Source: a virus
Reading direction: 5' to 3' (one strand)
Length of the DNA stretch: 33,128 bases
IMG/VR virus record: IMGVR_UViG_3300009183_000224
Location: 1-33,128 of that record
This document shows positions 15,279 through 22,531 of the stretch, one piece after another (the first letter of the stretch is position 1; every line of letters begins with the position of its first letter). Under the pieces are notes generated by a model. The model ran no database searches. It worked only from the letters and a program-made list of their open reading frames with translations, and was not told the origin of the DNA. Position numbers and translations under genes: made by a program.

Positions 15279-15491
15279 ATGTTTAGTTTAGTGTTGGCGG
15301 TTGGAATGGTAATTGATCTGCCTATTCGCAAGAGTTCATGTGCGAATGGTCAATGTTCTGCACCAGCAGTACAGATCGAAAAAAAGGTTGAAAAAACTAT
15401 TAAGATCGAAACAGTAAAGACTGATACAAAGGTTTTCCGTGGAGGCAAACTTCGCTTTAGCCTTCGTGGATCAAGTTGCTGTGGTCGATAG
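15279..15491 (+). CDS. small secreted Cys-containing protein
   Basis: This encodes 70 residues from ATG 15279, chosen for AGGAGGAAGCATT just upstream; an in-frame extension from 15201 overlaps the peptidase. The N-terminus MFSLVLAVGMVIDLPI resembles a short signal peptide. The mature part has CANGQC, a Lys/Glu/Thr-rich middle and a C-terminal RGGKLRFSLRGSSCCGR. Tiny secreted proteins with CxxGxC and a basic Gly/Arg tail are common in planctomycetes. It is the last gene before a strong terminator. No function is known. Confidence 0.6.
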   Translation: MFSLVLAVGMVIDLPIRKSSCANGQCSAPAVQIEKKVEKTIKIETVKTDTKVFRGGKLRFSLRGSSCCGR

Positions 15492-15517
15492 TTTTCGCTA
15501 AGATATATAGATAACCA

Positions 15518-15550
15518 CAGGACACAATTAAAACTGTGTCCTGTTTTTTT
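15518..15550 (+). terminator. strong rho-independent terminator
   Basis: CAGGACACA (15518-15526) pairs perfectly with TGTGTCCTG (15535-15543), an 8-base loop separates the arms, and seven T residues follow (15544-15550). It closes the lysis-like block; the next gene starts 12 bases later with its ribosome site inside the tail of the terminator, so that block probably needs partial read-through or its own promoter. Confidence 0.9.
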
Positions 15551-15561
15551 AGAGGTAGCTC

Positions 15562-16032
15562 ATGCGTATACAACCAGTACAAGGTTCGGGGATGAATGTT
15601 GGCTTTGATGCTGCTTCTGGAAGTATTACCATAAGCAACGAAGGTAATACACCTTTTTTATACGCAGTTGTAAAAGGTAGGATTGCTATAGACATTAATG
15701 ACGCTTCTGCTGGTTATCACAGGTATCACGAATTTTATGAAGTTAATTGGAATGGATCAACTTTTGTAAGGTCAGTTGGCGGTTTGTATGCTAACTACGA
15801 CACAAGACACACCTGTGTAAAAATGGTTACTATTCCTTACGATGTTGATGCTTCTTTTAGCAGAAGTAATTACACAGGAAATGGTTTAGTTTATCTTACT
15901 AGATCAAGAGGTGTTGATAAATCTGATGGTAGAGAAATTTTTGAGTTTGTTGGTTCTACTTCTCCTGTTGGTGCAGTAACTAATGTTCAATGCGTTGGAA
16001 ATGTTCTTAGAGTAACTTACGCAGCGGAGTAA
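15562..16032 (+). CDS. hypothetical protein, late block
   Basis: This encodes 156 residues; AGAGGTAGCTC precedes ATG 15562. It is beta-rich (SGSITISNEGNTPFLYAVVKG, RIAIDINDASAGYHRYHEFY, FVGSTSPVGAVTNVQCVGNVL) and soluble, without signal or membrane segment. It opens a plus-strand block of five genes spaced by 2-15 bases or overlapping, all with the same codon style and soluble Tyr/Asn/Pro-rich products, so it is likely a virion or fibre-associated component. The family is not recognised. Confidence 0.55.
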   Translation: MRIQPVQGSGMNVGFDAASGSITISNEGNTPFLYAVVKGRIAIDINDASAGYHRYHEFYEVNWNGSTFVRSVGGLYANYDTRHTCVKMVTIPYDVDASFSRSNYTGNGLVYLTRSRGVDKSDGREIFEFVGSTSPVGAVTNVQCVGNVLRVTYAAE

Positions 16033-16037
16033 TAAAA

Positions 16038-16520
16038 ATGCCAGATCAAGATTTTAATTGTTATGATCCTCATGCAAATCCAGATGGTCAAACTCCACCG
16101 GGTCATTATAAAGTTTGGATGTGTAAATGGCCTGGAAAGTTACCAAAAACTTTTACTGGAACATGGGAAGTGCTTGAGCCTTTAGGAAATAATTATTTTT
16201 GTGATTTGTATCCTAGAGGTGAGCAACAAGTTACATTTACAAGAGTCACAAAAGATTGCGAAGATGTAGCATTTTATTATCCTCCTTTGGATACTCCAGA
16301 ATATACAATTCCTTTTTCATTGCGTATTGATGATCCATTAGTTCCAGAATACATTTCTGAAGAATTGCAAGCTAAACAGGTAACTGTTGTTGGAAGTCCT
16401 TTTAATGGTGGAAATGATGTAGTTTCTGCAAGTTGTAATATAGATGGATTTTCTATGAGAGTAGATTGGTATGCAGGACTTTGCAAAATGACAATGAGTT
16501 TAACAGGAGTAGGATTTTGA
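16038..16520 (+). CDS. hypothetical protein, late block
   Basis: This encodes 160 residues, 5 bases after the previous gene. GGAGTAATAAAA precedes ATG 16038. The start is rich in Pro, Gly and Cys (FNCYDPHANPDGQTPPGHYK, then VWMCKWPGKL) and the centre resembles an Ig-like or beta-barrel unit (TFTGTWEVLEPLGNNYFCDL, GEQQVTFTRVTKDCEDVAFY). Six Cys residues are scattered. It overlaps the following gene by 4 bases. No known motif; probably a small structural protein that works with its neighbours. Confidence 0.5.
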   Translation: MPDQDFNCYDPHANPDGQTPPGHYKVWMCKWPGKLPKTFTGTWEVLEPLGNNYFCDLYPRGEQQVTFTRVTKDCEDVAFYYPPLDTPEYTIPFSLRIDDPLVPEYISEELQAKQVTVVGSPFNGGNDVVSASCNIDGFSMRVDWYAGLCKMTMSLTGVGF

Positions 16521-17659
16521 AACATGGATATGGTTTAAAATTAAATGGTTCTTGCTCACAGGTACAAAGAAGATTTTTGCCAATGACTGTTTGCACAGCT
16601 TATGTGACATTTGATCACGCAAGTATAAATCCATTGCAAACTGGATTATCACAATGGAAAAATGGTGAAACAAGAATCGATGAAATTGTATATGATCAAA
16701 CTGTTCACGGTAGTTTTTATAATTGCCATGCACTTCAAGACCAAATAGAATTCAACAATTATTTTTTTAATAAATCTGAAATTGATGCTTGGGCAGATAG
16801 GGGATATCTTAACTGTAGCGAAGATCCAAACGCTTTTCCAAGATGCGAATTAAATTTTTCTGGCCCAAAATTTAAAAACAATTTTGCTGTTATACCTTTA
16901 ACACAACATAAAATAAATCCAATATCAAAGCTTAAAAAAGGAAGGTTGTCTTACAACTTTTTGGATTTAAGATTAAGCGATAACTTTGGCCCAACTTCAG
17001 AAGATCCAATGGAATTCGCTGGTGTTTATCCCTACAGTCCTGACGATTCAGAAACCATAAGAAAACCCGCTGGATGGATGTATTCAAACAGAATTGTTCC
17101 AGAACCATATTTTACAGAAATAAATTATGAAGGTGGTCTAGGAAAAGTAGATAGATCAAGTGTTGATACTATGCAATTAAATTTTCTTCCTTTCCTTGAT
17201 CCGTTAAATGTTTACGATCTTAATGAAAAGTTTCTTGGCCAATTTGATGGATTATCTTTTGTTTTGTTTTATGGTGAAACAGCTTTCAAATTACCAGTAG
17301 TTGATTTGCCTGAGTTTCAAGGTGTGTTTTTTGAACAAACACAAGCAACTAGCGGTTACACAAATCCAAGTTGGCAAACTATTGGTTTAGAAGCAAATAT
17401 ATTTCTTACTGGAAAAAATATTCCTAGTCCAAGAATAGGTAGATTAAGGTGGTATTTACAAAATAGAGTTGACAGGTTTTTGCCAAAAAACGACCCTGCA
17501 ACCAATTATTTTACTACATATTTTAAACAAGATTATGGTGATGCTGTAACTATGCCAATCAATTTTAAAATAAGACCATCACAATTAGGCGAAGAAGAAC
17601 CATCAACGAAAGTTTCAAATATCTGTCTCAGCAATCTTAAGATAATGGTAGGGGCTTAA
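16517..17659 (+). CDS. hypothetical protein, late block, likely TTG start
   Basis: This encodes 380 residues if started at TTG 16517, which overlaps the previous stop as TTGA and follows AGGAGTAGGA. The first ATG in frame (16583) has no ribosome site and would remove a basic segment (KHGYGLKLNGSCSQVQRRF). The product is large, soluble and aromatic (CELNFSGPKFKNNFAVIPL, FAGVYPYSPDDSETIRKPAG, SFVLFYGETAFKLPVVDLPE). There are no catalytic motifs. Coupling to the neighbours suggests a shared complex. A fibre, spike or host-surface role is inference only. Confidence 0.5.
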   Translation: MKHGYGLKLNGSCSQVQRRFLPMTVCTAYVTFDHASINPLQTGLSQWKNGETRIDEIVYDQTVHGSFYNCHALQDQIEFNNYFFNKSEIDAWADRGYLNCSEDPNAFPRCELNFSGPKFKNNFAVIPLTQHKINPISKLKKGRLSYNFLDLRLSDNFGPTSEDPMEFAGVYPYSPDDSETIRKPAGWMYSNRIVPEPYFTEINYEGGLGKVDRSSVDTMQLNFLPFLDPLNVYDLNEKFLGQFDGLSFVLFYGETAFKLPVVDLPEFQGVFFEQTQATSGYTNPSWQTIGLEANIFLTGKNIPSPRIGRLRWYLQNRVDRFLPKNDPATNYFTTYFKQDYGDAVTMPINFKIRPSQLGEEEPSTKVSNICLSNLKIMVGA

Positions 17660-17661
17660 CA

Positions 17662-19131
17662 ATGGCATATATCATAGATGGTAAAGTTGATTTACATAAA
17701 ACTCATGTTTCTACAGTAGGATATAATTTATGCGATCCAGATGCAGTTGAAGCAAAAAACTTTGATGTAAATTGTTCTTTAGTTTGTTATCTTGGAGAAG
17801 CTTTTGTATCTGGTCAACTTGTATTTAATCTTTATAGGGAAGATTGCAATGGAAGTTTAATTGGAACAAGATTATTTACCCCCAATATGTTTATGATTAG
17901 TGTTGGTTGCCCAACAGATTATGATGAAGATAGCCCAAGAAATAATACATGGGTTGGTTCAATTACTACAGAAACAGCACAAGGACATAATTATGGATGG
18001 GGTGAAAATTTTGGTTATAGAATAAAAATGGATGCAACTGTAGTTGCTATATCTCCATCAGTAATAAGTGTAACAATATCAACATCAAGATTAATGCCTG
18101 ACCTTACTTGGTTTGGATGCAATAGCATATCTTTGACTTTAAAATCTGTTGGTGTTTCAACAAGCGAATCACTTTACAAATACTATGAATCTGAATTAGC
18201 AGCAACTTCATTCGATTTAGAAAATTGCGGTGGTGAAGTAAAATATGTTAAAGCATCATTAAATCTTGAAAAATATGTTTTTGGTTGTTCTGAAACTTAT
18301 GAAAGCTATGGACAAAAATGCAATCTCAGTACAAACAGGGGTGGTTTTCTTAGGCAATATTCATGCCTTGTTTGTTTAATTAAACCTAAAGATGGATTAT
18401 CTTTTACACCAAAAGTTGTTCAACTAGGTGTTAATCCTTTTGAATGCGAAAACAGTAATGATTGCAGATGTCTTCATTGGGATGGATATCGCCTTAATCC
18501 ACAAAGTCCTAGACATGACATGGATGAATCAATGGTTACTGCTGGATGTCCTAATGAAACTCCATCTTCAAATCCTCAAAAAATTCAATATGGTGGTGTA
18601 AATGAATATCGAGTTCTTTTAAAAACAATTAAAGATGGGCCAATTTGCGTAGCTGCAAGATATTTAGATGGGCCTTGGGTTATTGGAACACTTACTATTT
18701 TAAAATATTCAAATCCTTTTATTATGCAAGCAGACTTCTCTGGCCTTCTTAGTGGTAATCCAGTATTTCAATTTTATGGAATGGAGTTTCCTACATCAGT
18801 AATAGAGGACTGCCAAGTAAATCCTGTTCCAGAAGTTGTGCAATCTGTTGGTTTTGAAGAAAATTTAAAAGATCCTTTAATTGAATATCACAAAAAAGAA
18901 GATTTAGAAGAAGATGCAAAAGTTGCTAAAGCTTTAGATATGGTTAGAAAAATCCATAAAATTAAACAGAAGCCTTGTATTAACCTTGGAATGGCTTTAG
19001 AAAAAGTTGCTTCTTGTGGTTGTGGTGGTAGTGTTCTTCACGAATGCAAAATATACAAAACTTGTAGGCAATCTGGAAATGATGAAAAAGTTCAATTATG
19101 TTGGAAATGTTTTGACTATTCTGGCGAATAA
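17662..19131 (+). CDS. Cys-rich hypothetical protein with C-terminal zinc-ribbon-like end
   Basis: This encodes 489 residues starting 2 bases after the previous stop, with AGGGGCTTAACA as ribosome site. Residues 1-400 are beta-rich with many spaced Cys (CDPDAVEAKNFDVNCSLVC; CENSNDCRCLHWDGY). Residues 405-445 are a charged helix (KKEDLEEDAKVAKALDMVRK). The last 50 residues carry CGCGGSVLHECKIYKTC and CWKCFDYSGE, a treble-clef or zinc-ribbon pattern (CxCxG-x-x-x-x-x-C-x-x-x-x-x-C ... CxxC) similar to Cys-rich tails I recall from planctomycete phage proteins (C..C..Y). It may bind metal and mediate protein contacts. Family unknown. Confidence 0.55.
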   Translation: MAYIIDGKVDLHKTHVSTVGYNLCDPDAVEAKNFDVNCSLVCYLGEAFVSGQLVFNLYREDCNGSLIGTRLFTPNMFMISVGCPTDYDEDSPRNNTWVGSITTETAQGHNYGWGENFGYRIKMDATVVAISPSVISVTISTSRLMPDLTWFGCNSISLTLKSVGVSTSESLYKYYESELAATSFDLENCGGEVKYVKASLNLEKYVFGCSETYESYGQKCNLSTNRGGFLRQYSCLVCLIKPKDGLSFTPKVVQLGVNPFECENSNDCRCLHWDGYRLNPQSPRHDMDESMVTAGCPNETPSSNPQKIQYGGVNEYRVLLKTIKDGPICVAARYLDGPWVIGTLTILKYSNPFIMQADFSGLLSGNPVFQFYGMEFPTSVIEDCQVNPVPEVVQSVGFEENLKDPLIEYHKKEDLEEDAKVAKALDMVRKIHKIKQKPCINLGMALEKVASCGCGGSVLHECKIYKTCRQSGNDEKVQLCWKCFDYSGE

Positions 19132-19146
19132 TAAGGTGTACTGTTT

Positions 19147-20052
19147 ATGGCAACATTAATCCCATTTTCTTGTTTTGAAACAGATTTTTCTAATAATCTG
19201 CATAATTTAGAAACAGATGTTTTAAAGATGGCTTTATCCTCTGGCGAATATGATTATCTTGAGCAAGTTTATTTACCTATACCTCTTAATAAAACAAATT
19301 GGAACAGCACCGATTTTGTAGAACCATTTGGGAGTTATTCCTATCCAAATGGAGGATACACATTAGAAAAAGTAAAGTACTCTGTAAAAGAAGGTGTATA
19401 CAGTTTGTTTTTTAAAAACCTTACTTTTAATTGCCCAGAGCATGAGTTCTTTGGCCCTTTCAGATATCTTATAATTTACAACAGTAGTGTTAGCGACAGA
19501 TTAATTGGTTATTATGATTACACCTCGGTTGTTTCTTTAGTTTCTGGTGAAACATTTTTTGTTGATTTTGATCCTGACCAAACTGTTCCAGCAATAATGG
19601 TAGACACAATTGGAAATTCTGCACCTACCCCGACTCCAACCCCAACACCGTCACCAATTCCACCCGCTGGCATTTCATTTTTGAGCCAAACAGGAACAGG
19701 TTCTTATGCGGGAACTTATACTGGAAGCGGTCTTTATGGCATATCAAATTTAAAAGTAACTATGTTTAGTGATGGGCCTACTAACTACATGAATTTTATA
19801 TCTGGAAGCAATGGGCAACTTTATTATTACTATGAGGTTATTGACCCTGACAAAAGAGGTGCAACGGCATCTATGATGATTAATGGTTACCAACAAGGAT
19901 CAGCAAATAGAAAGACTGGTATTGTTCGTGGATCGGTAATCGTTAAAGCATATCAAAGCGTTGTTTTTAGTTTTAATGCTGGATATATACCAGAAGGTAA
20001 AGATCCAACAGCATCATCAAAATTTACCGCTTATATTTATGTTCCCGATTAG
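19147..20052 (+). CDS. two-domain protein with short Pro-Thr linker and C-terminal beta domain
   Basis: This encodes 301 residues; AAGGTGTACTGTTT precedes ATG 19147. Residues 1-158 form a domain with MATLIPFSCFETDF and many aromatic strands (FGPFRYLIIYNSSVSDRLIG). Residues 159-173 ([15 protein letters not shown]) are a rod linker, and residues 174-301 form a beta domain (FLSQTGTGSYAGTYTG, NGQLYYYYEVIDPD, ATASMMINGYQQGS, SVVFSFNAGYIP) that aligns with the terminal domain of the 11884 product. It ends the plus-strand late region; the gene on its 3' side is convergent. A likely role is a virion-bound adhesin. Confidence 0.55.
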   Translation: MATLIPFSCFETDFSNNLHNLETDVLKMALSSGEYDYLEQVYLPIPLNKTNWNSTDFVEPFGSYSYPNGGYTLEKVKYSVKEGVYSLFFKNLTFNCPEHEFFGPFRYLIIYNSSVSDRLIGYYDYTSVVSLVSGETFFVDFDPDQTVPAIMVDTIGNSAPTPTPTPTPSPIPPAGISFLSQTGTGSYAGTYTGSGLYGISNLKVTMFSDGPTNYMNFISGSNGQLYYYYEVIDPDKRGATASMMINGYQQGSANRKTGIVRGSVIVKAYQSVVFSFNAGYIPEGKDPTASSKFTAYIYVPD

Positions 20053-20061
20053 ATTTTAAAA

Positions 20062-20155
20062 TGTCCGAATGAAACCTCTCAACCTGACACAATTCTACTT
20101 CGGTTGAGATGAGTCTCAGGAAATTGTGAAAACAAGCCCTAGCTCCATTCGGACA
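20062..20155. ncRNA. candidate structured element: 10-bp stem enclosing an H-type pseudoknot
   Basis: Between convergent genes, TGTCCGAATG (20062-20071) and CATTCGGACA (20146-20155) are perfect 10-base complements. Inside, TCTCAACC (20077-20084) pairs with GGTTGAGA (20102-20109), and CACAATT (20088-20094), in that hairpin's loop, pairs with AATTGTG (20122-20128) outside it. All pairs are perfect and interleave as an H-type pseudoknot. A competing GAGA/TCTC hairpin (106-109/114-117 of the 20000s) could switch it. It does not match tRNA, hammerhead, pistol, twister or HDV patterns that I know. There is no good T-run on the plus strand; on the minus strand TTTT follows, so a bidirectional terminator is the plain alternative. 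Function unknown. Confidence 0.5.
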
Positions 20156-20178
20156 ATGTTAATATATGATCTAATTAA

Positions 20179-20997
20179 TTAACAGACAAGCCAGTTTCTT
20201 ATTTTATCGTAGTAAATGTTTTCTTTAAATTTGCTTACATCTATATTTGGAAATCTCTTCTTATCAAACAAAGTGTCTACGGAATAATGGACGATATAGT
20301 GTGAGTTTTCTAACTCGTTTATTCCCGGTACATAAAGAATGTTCATGGAGTTCATCTTTACGGAATTGTATTCGCAAGCTGCTTGCAATGCATACATACC
20401 AGCCCACCACCGTATATTTGTATCGACTTCTTTTGTCGCTATGTCTTTATGAAACCATATCCAATCCAGAAGGATCTTTTTAAATGTTTCTGCTCTTCCG
20501 ATGATGGGAACGAAGCCTCCATTATAATAGTTCGTTTTGTTCCCAGTATAATTTCCAATAATTCTTTTATTTCCTGATAAACTTTTGAGATGCCACTTTT
20601 CATATATGTCGCTAACAATCAGTTCATTTTTGCCAACAGAAAGATTTGAGTGATTTTTTAAATGGAACATATCGCAATCAAGCAGTTCTATTACATCATC
20701 ATCCTTAAACCTTGATATAGTTTGAATTAGTCCTATCTGAATGTTTAATGGAAGAAGTATTCCGTCTTCTTTTATTCCCAGATTGTAATCAAAGAATGAT
20801 TCGCAAAGTTGATTAGGAATGTCTTGATGCCAAGGAAATTGATTGATTGTTGGAGATGAAGAATGATTTCTTTTGATTATGATTGCTAATGCTTTTTGGT
20901 ATGCTTCATTTCCGTACACATCAAGATGGTTAAACCAGAATAGATCCAGTTGCCATTGGAACAACGGTGTGTTTACGGCAACTGGAACACTTATCAT
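20179..20997 (-). CDS. glycosyltransferase-like protein (DxD, GT-A type)
   Basis: This encodes 272 residues; ATG at 20997 overlaps the previous stop as ATGA. A Rossmann-like start (MISVPVAVNTPLFQWQLDLF) leads to FKDDDVIELLDCDMFHLK with the metal-binding DxD at D107-C-D109, then NYYNGGFVPIIG (158-167), a common acceptor-side motif, and VPGINELENSHYIVHYSVD with late His residues that may complete the metal site. It would transfer a sugar from a nucleotide sugar to DNA bases, a virion protein or a host surface glycan. No membrane segment. The fold family is inferred from motifs only. It is the last gene of a three-gene minus-strand unit. Confidence 0.65.
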   Translation of the reverse strand: MISVPVAVNTPLFQWQLDLFWFNHLDVYGNEAYQKALAIIIKRNHSSSPTINQFPWHQDIPNQLCESFFDYNLGIKEDGILLPLNIQIGLIQTISRFKDDDVIELLDCDMFHLKNHSNLSVGKNELIVSDIYEKWHLKSLSGNKRIIGNYTGNKTNYYNGGFVPIIGRAETFKKILLDWIWFHKDIATKEVDTNIRWWAGMYALQAACEYNSVKMNSMNILYVPGINELENSHYIVHYSVDTLFDKKRFPNIDVSKFKENIYYDKIRNWLVC

Positions 20998-21302
20998 CCT
21001 TGCATCTTCTTTTCTTCAAGCTGACCTGTGGAAATTCCTATCGACCCAGGGCGAAGCGATTTCATCAAGCCATCCGTAGGTGAACCCATGATAGCTTGGA
21101 GTTCATGTCTAGCATCACTAGCAGCATCCAGTTCTTTCTGCCACTCGGTGAACTTCATAAACAGTTCTACCGCTTTCATGTTTCCACCCCGAATTTTTCT
21201 TACTAGGCAACTCTTTACGATAGCCATATCTTCCTTGGTAATGGATTCGACATAGAATCGTTTCATTTCTTGAATGTGTCGATAGTATGGATTTAGGTAC
21301 AT
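20994..21302 (-). CDS. small hypothetical protein in minus-strand cassette
   Basis: This encodes 102 residues. ATG 21302 is chosen because GGAGGTTATA precedes it and it forms a TAATG overlap with the upstream gene; an in-frame ATG at 21314 is part of the same ribosome site. It is helical (RHIQEMKRFYVESITKEDMA, IVKSCLVRKIRGGNMKAVELF, MKFTEWQKELDAASDARHEL) with a Gly/Ser-rich acidic-basic tail. The helices resemble the C-terminal oligomerisation part of some small terminase or DUF-type phage DNA-binding proteins, but evidence is slight. Its neighbours are a basic protein and a glycosyltransferase. Confidence 0.5.
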   Translation of the reverse strand: MYLNPYYRHIQEMKRFYVESITKEDMAIVKSCLVRKIRGGNMKAVELFMKFTEWQKELDAASDARHELQAIMGSPTDGLMKSLRPGSIGISTGQLEEKKMQG

Positions 21303-21817
21303 TATAACCTCCATTTGTTTTTCTTGGCAATTCTTGCGGAAGCCCTGCCTCTGTCTCTTATGTTCTTGGGTATAGCTGTGTACATGGTTCCCCTTACTTT
21401 TCTATTTCTTACCGCATTTATACCAAGTCTACCTGACCCGCCTCTTCTGAATGGTCGAGCCTTCCTAGCAATGATTGAATAATCCTTTAAGCTAGGCGAA
21501 CCATACCAGTATATAAAGCCACCCCTCCAGTTATTTGCCACCCATTTGTTAAAGGTTGCCTTACCTACCCTTGGGTAGATGTAGCCGATATTTGGGCCTC
21601 TAGCTCGCATTACAACCGAACCTGACTGAGCCTTTGCCATAGGGAAGTATTCAAGCGATTTCATCCAAGCAGAAGGCGGTGTGTATATGATAGAATTACT
21701 GGTTGCTTCAATATCTGGGTTAGGTGCTGGATTAGTATTCGTAGCCCTGCCCACCCGCTTGGATCGGTCTTCTAAAAGTTTCTTCAGTTTTTCTATAGCA
21801 CCTACTAAATCTGCCAT
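21302..21817 (-). CDS. basic hypothetical protein, first gene of minus-strand cassette
   Basis: This encodes 171 residues, with AAGAGGAATTTCG before ATG 21817 and a sigma70-like promoter at 21856-21883. It has a short N-terminal helix (MADLVGAIEKLKKLLEDRSK), a central beta region (SVVMRARGPNIGYIYPRVGK, then WRGGFIYWYGSPS), and an Arg/Lys-rich C-terminus (RPFRRGGSGRLGINAVRNRK, ASARIAKKNKWRL), which suggests nucleic acid binding. Its stop overlaps the next gene in TAATG. I do not recognise the family. A virion core or DNA-binding role is possible. Confidence 0.5.
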   Translation of the reverse strand: MADLVGAIEKLKKLLEDRSKRVGRATNTNPAPNPDIEATSNSIIYTPPSAWMKSLEYFPMAKAQSGSVVMRARGPNIGYIYPRVGKATFNKWVANNWRGGFIYWYGSPSLKDYSIIARKARPFRRGGSGRLGINAVRNRKVRGTMYTAIPKNIRDRGRASARIAKKNKWRL

Positions 21818-21836
21818 CGAAATTCCTCTTGCTTTT

Positions 21837-21845
21837 TGCTAGAAT
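21837..21845 (+). promoter_or_regulatory. extended -10 promoter candidate for the terminase operon
   Basis: TGCTAGAAT matches an extended -10 (TGnTAtAaT with two deviations). It is followed by GTTACC, TATTTTACCTT and TTTTTGAAAGG before ATG 21885. The same series, with TGGTATACT as the extended -10, occurs upstream of the 31796 gene. The -35 region is poor, as is usual for extended -10 promoters. Confidence 0.4.
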
Positions 21846-21855
21846 ACTGTTACCT

Positions 21856-21883
21856 ATTTTACCTTGTTTTTGAAAGGATGCAA
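21856..21883 (-). promoter_or_regulatory. sigma70-type promoter for the minus-strand glycosyltransferase cassette
   Basis: On the minus strand TTGCAT (21883-21878), a 16-base spacer and TAAAAT (21861-21856) lie about 40 bases upstream of the 21817 start. The -35 region overlaps the ribosome site of the divergent 21885 gene, so the two promoters interfere with each other in one short intergenic space. Confidence 0.5.
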
Positions 21884-21884
21884 T

Positions 21885-22076
21885 ATGTTAAATAAAGCTG
21901 GGGCAGACTGGATGGTAGAAGCCATTGCTGCGTATGAAAAAGGGAAGCCATCTCAATCAATAGCAGCAAGTTTGATCTATATCTCTGAGACATTAGAACT
22001 TATGAGAATGTTGATCGACCCAGAAACACCCGAAAATGTTGAATTCCCAGGGGGGAAGGAGTTTCCAAAATCATGA
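21885..22076 (+). CDS. small hypothetical protein, first gene of terminase operon
   Basis: This encodes 63 residues; GAAAGGATGCAAT precedes ATG 21885. It is a short helical soluble protein (MLNKAGADWMVEAIAAYEKG, SQSIAASLIYISETLELMRM) with an acidic Pro-rich tail (LIDPETPENVEFPGGKEFPK). It overlaps the next gene in ATGA and so is translated with the probable terminase subunits. A role in packaging or its regulation is likely only from position. No known family. Confidence 0.55.
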   Translation: MLNKAGADWMVEAIAAYEKGKPSQSIAASLIYISETLELMRMLIDPETPENVEFPGGKEFPKS

Positions 22077-22531
22077 TCGACTCCGATAGCTTCTATGAAA
22101 TGCTGGAAAATATCCAGAGGGGAATCGACTTTAAACTAGCAATGAAAGCTTTTGGAATCTCCAAAAGGGATCTTGAGCCTTGGCACAAGAAGGAGATGAT
22201 TAAGGCTAAAGCACAGGCTACTATAGCTATGCAACAGGTTATCCATGAACATGGGAGTGAGGACTGGCGAGCCATGCAATGGATAATTGAACGCAATAAT
22301 AAGGAACGAGATGATGAGCAAGAACTCCAAAAACTCCTCAACAAACAACTTGCAAAAGAAATGGCAAAGGGTCTTATCGAGTCCAATATTGCAGGGGAAA
22401 CTTTCGGAAATCCAAGAAGTGAAGAGGGTGAATCGGGAGAAGCAGAAGACTATAGTGATTCCGAAAAACCCAGGGGAGTATTGCGAATACCTCGGAATCT
22501 CCCTGACCCCCCAGCAGATGGAAATATTTGA
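22073..22531 (+). CDS. probable terminase small subunit
   Basis: This encodes 152 residues, ATGA overlap with the previous gene, GGGGGGAAGGAG upstream. An N-terminal helix-turn-helix-like segment (FKLAMKAFGISKRDLEPW, about residues 20-37) is followed by helices (EMIKAKAQATIAMQQVIHEH, WRAMQWIIERNNKERDDEQE, LQKLLNKQLAKEMAKGLIE), then an acidic disordered tail with GESGEAEDYSDSE. A DNA-binding head, an oligomerising helical core and an acidic tail next to the large subunit gene is the usual make-up of small terminases, which recognise the packaging site. Its last 221 bases lie inside the large subunit gene in another frame, if that gene starts at 22311. Confidence 0.6.
   Translation: MIDSDSFYEMLENIQRGIDFKLAMKAFGISKRDLEPWHKKEMIKAKAQATIAMQQVIHEHGSEDWRAMQWIIERNNKERDDEQELQKLLNKQLAKEMAKGLIESNIAGETFGNPRSEEGESGEAEDYSDSEKPRGVLRIPRNLPDPPADGNI

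Noticed and set aside
20062-20155. tRNA or known self-cleaving ribozyme
   Set aside because: There is no T-loop or anticodon arm, and the conserved core bases of hammerhead, twister, pistol and HDV-like ribozymes are not seen.
20247-20577. Plus-strand frames opposite the glycosyltransferase
   Set aside because: They have no start signals and overlap a frame with clear motifs.
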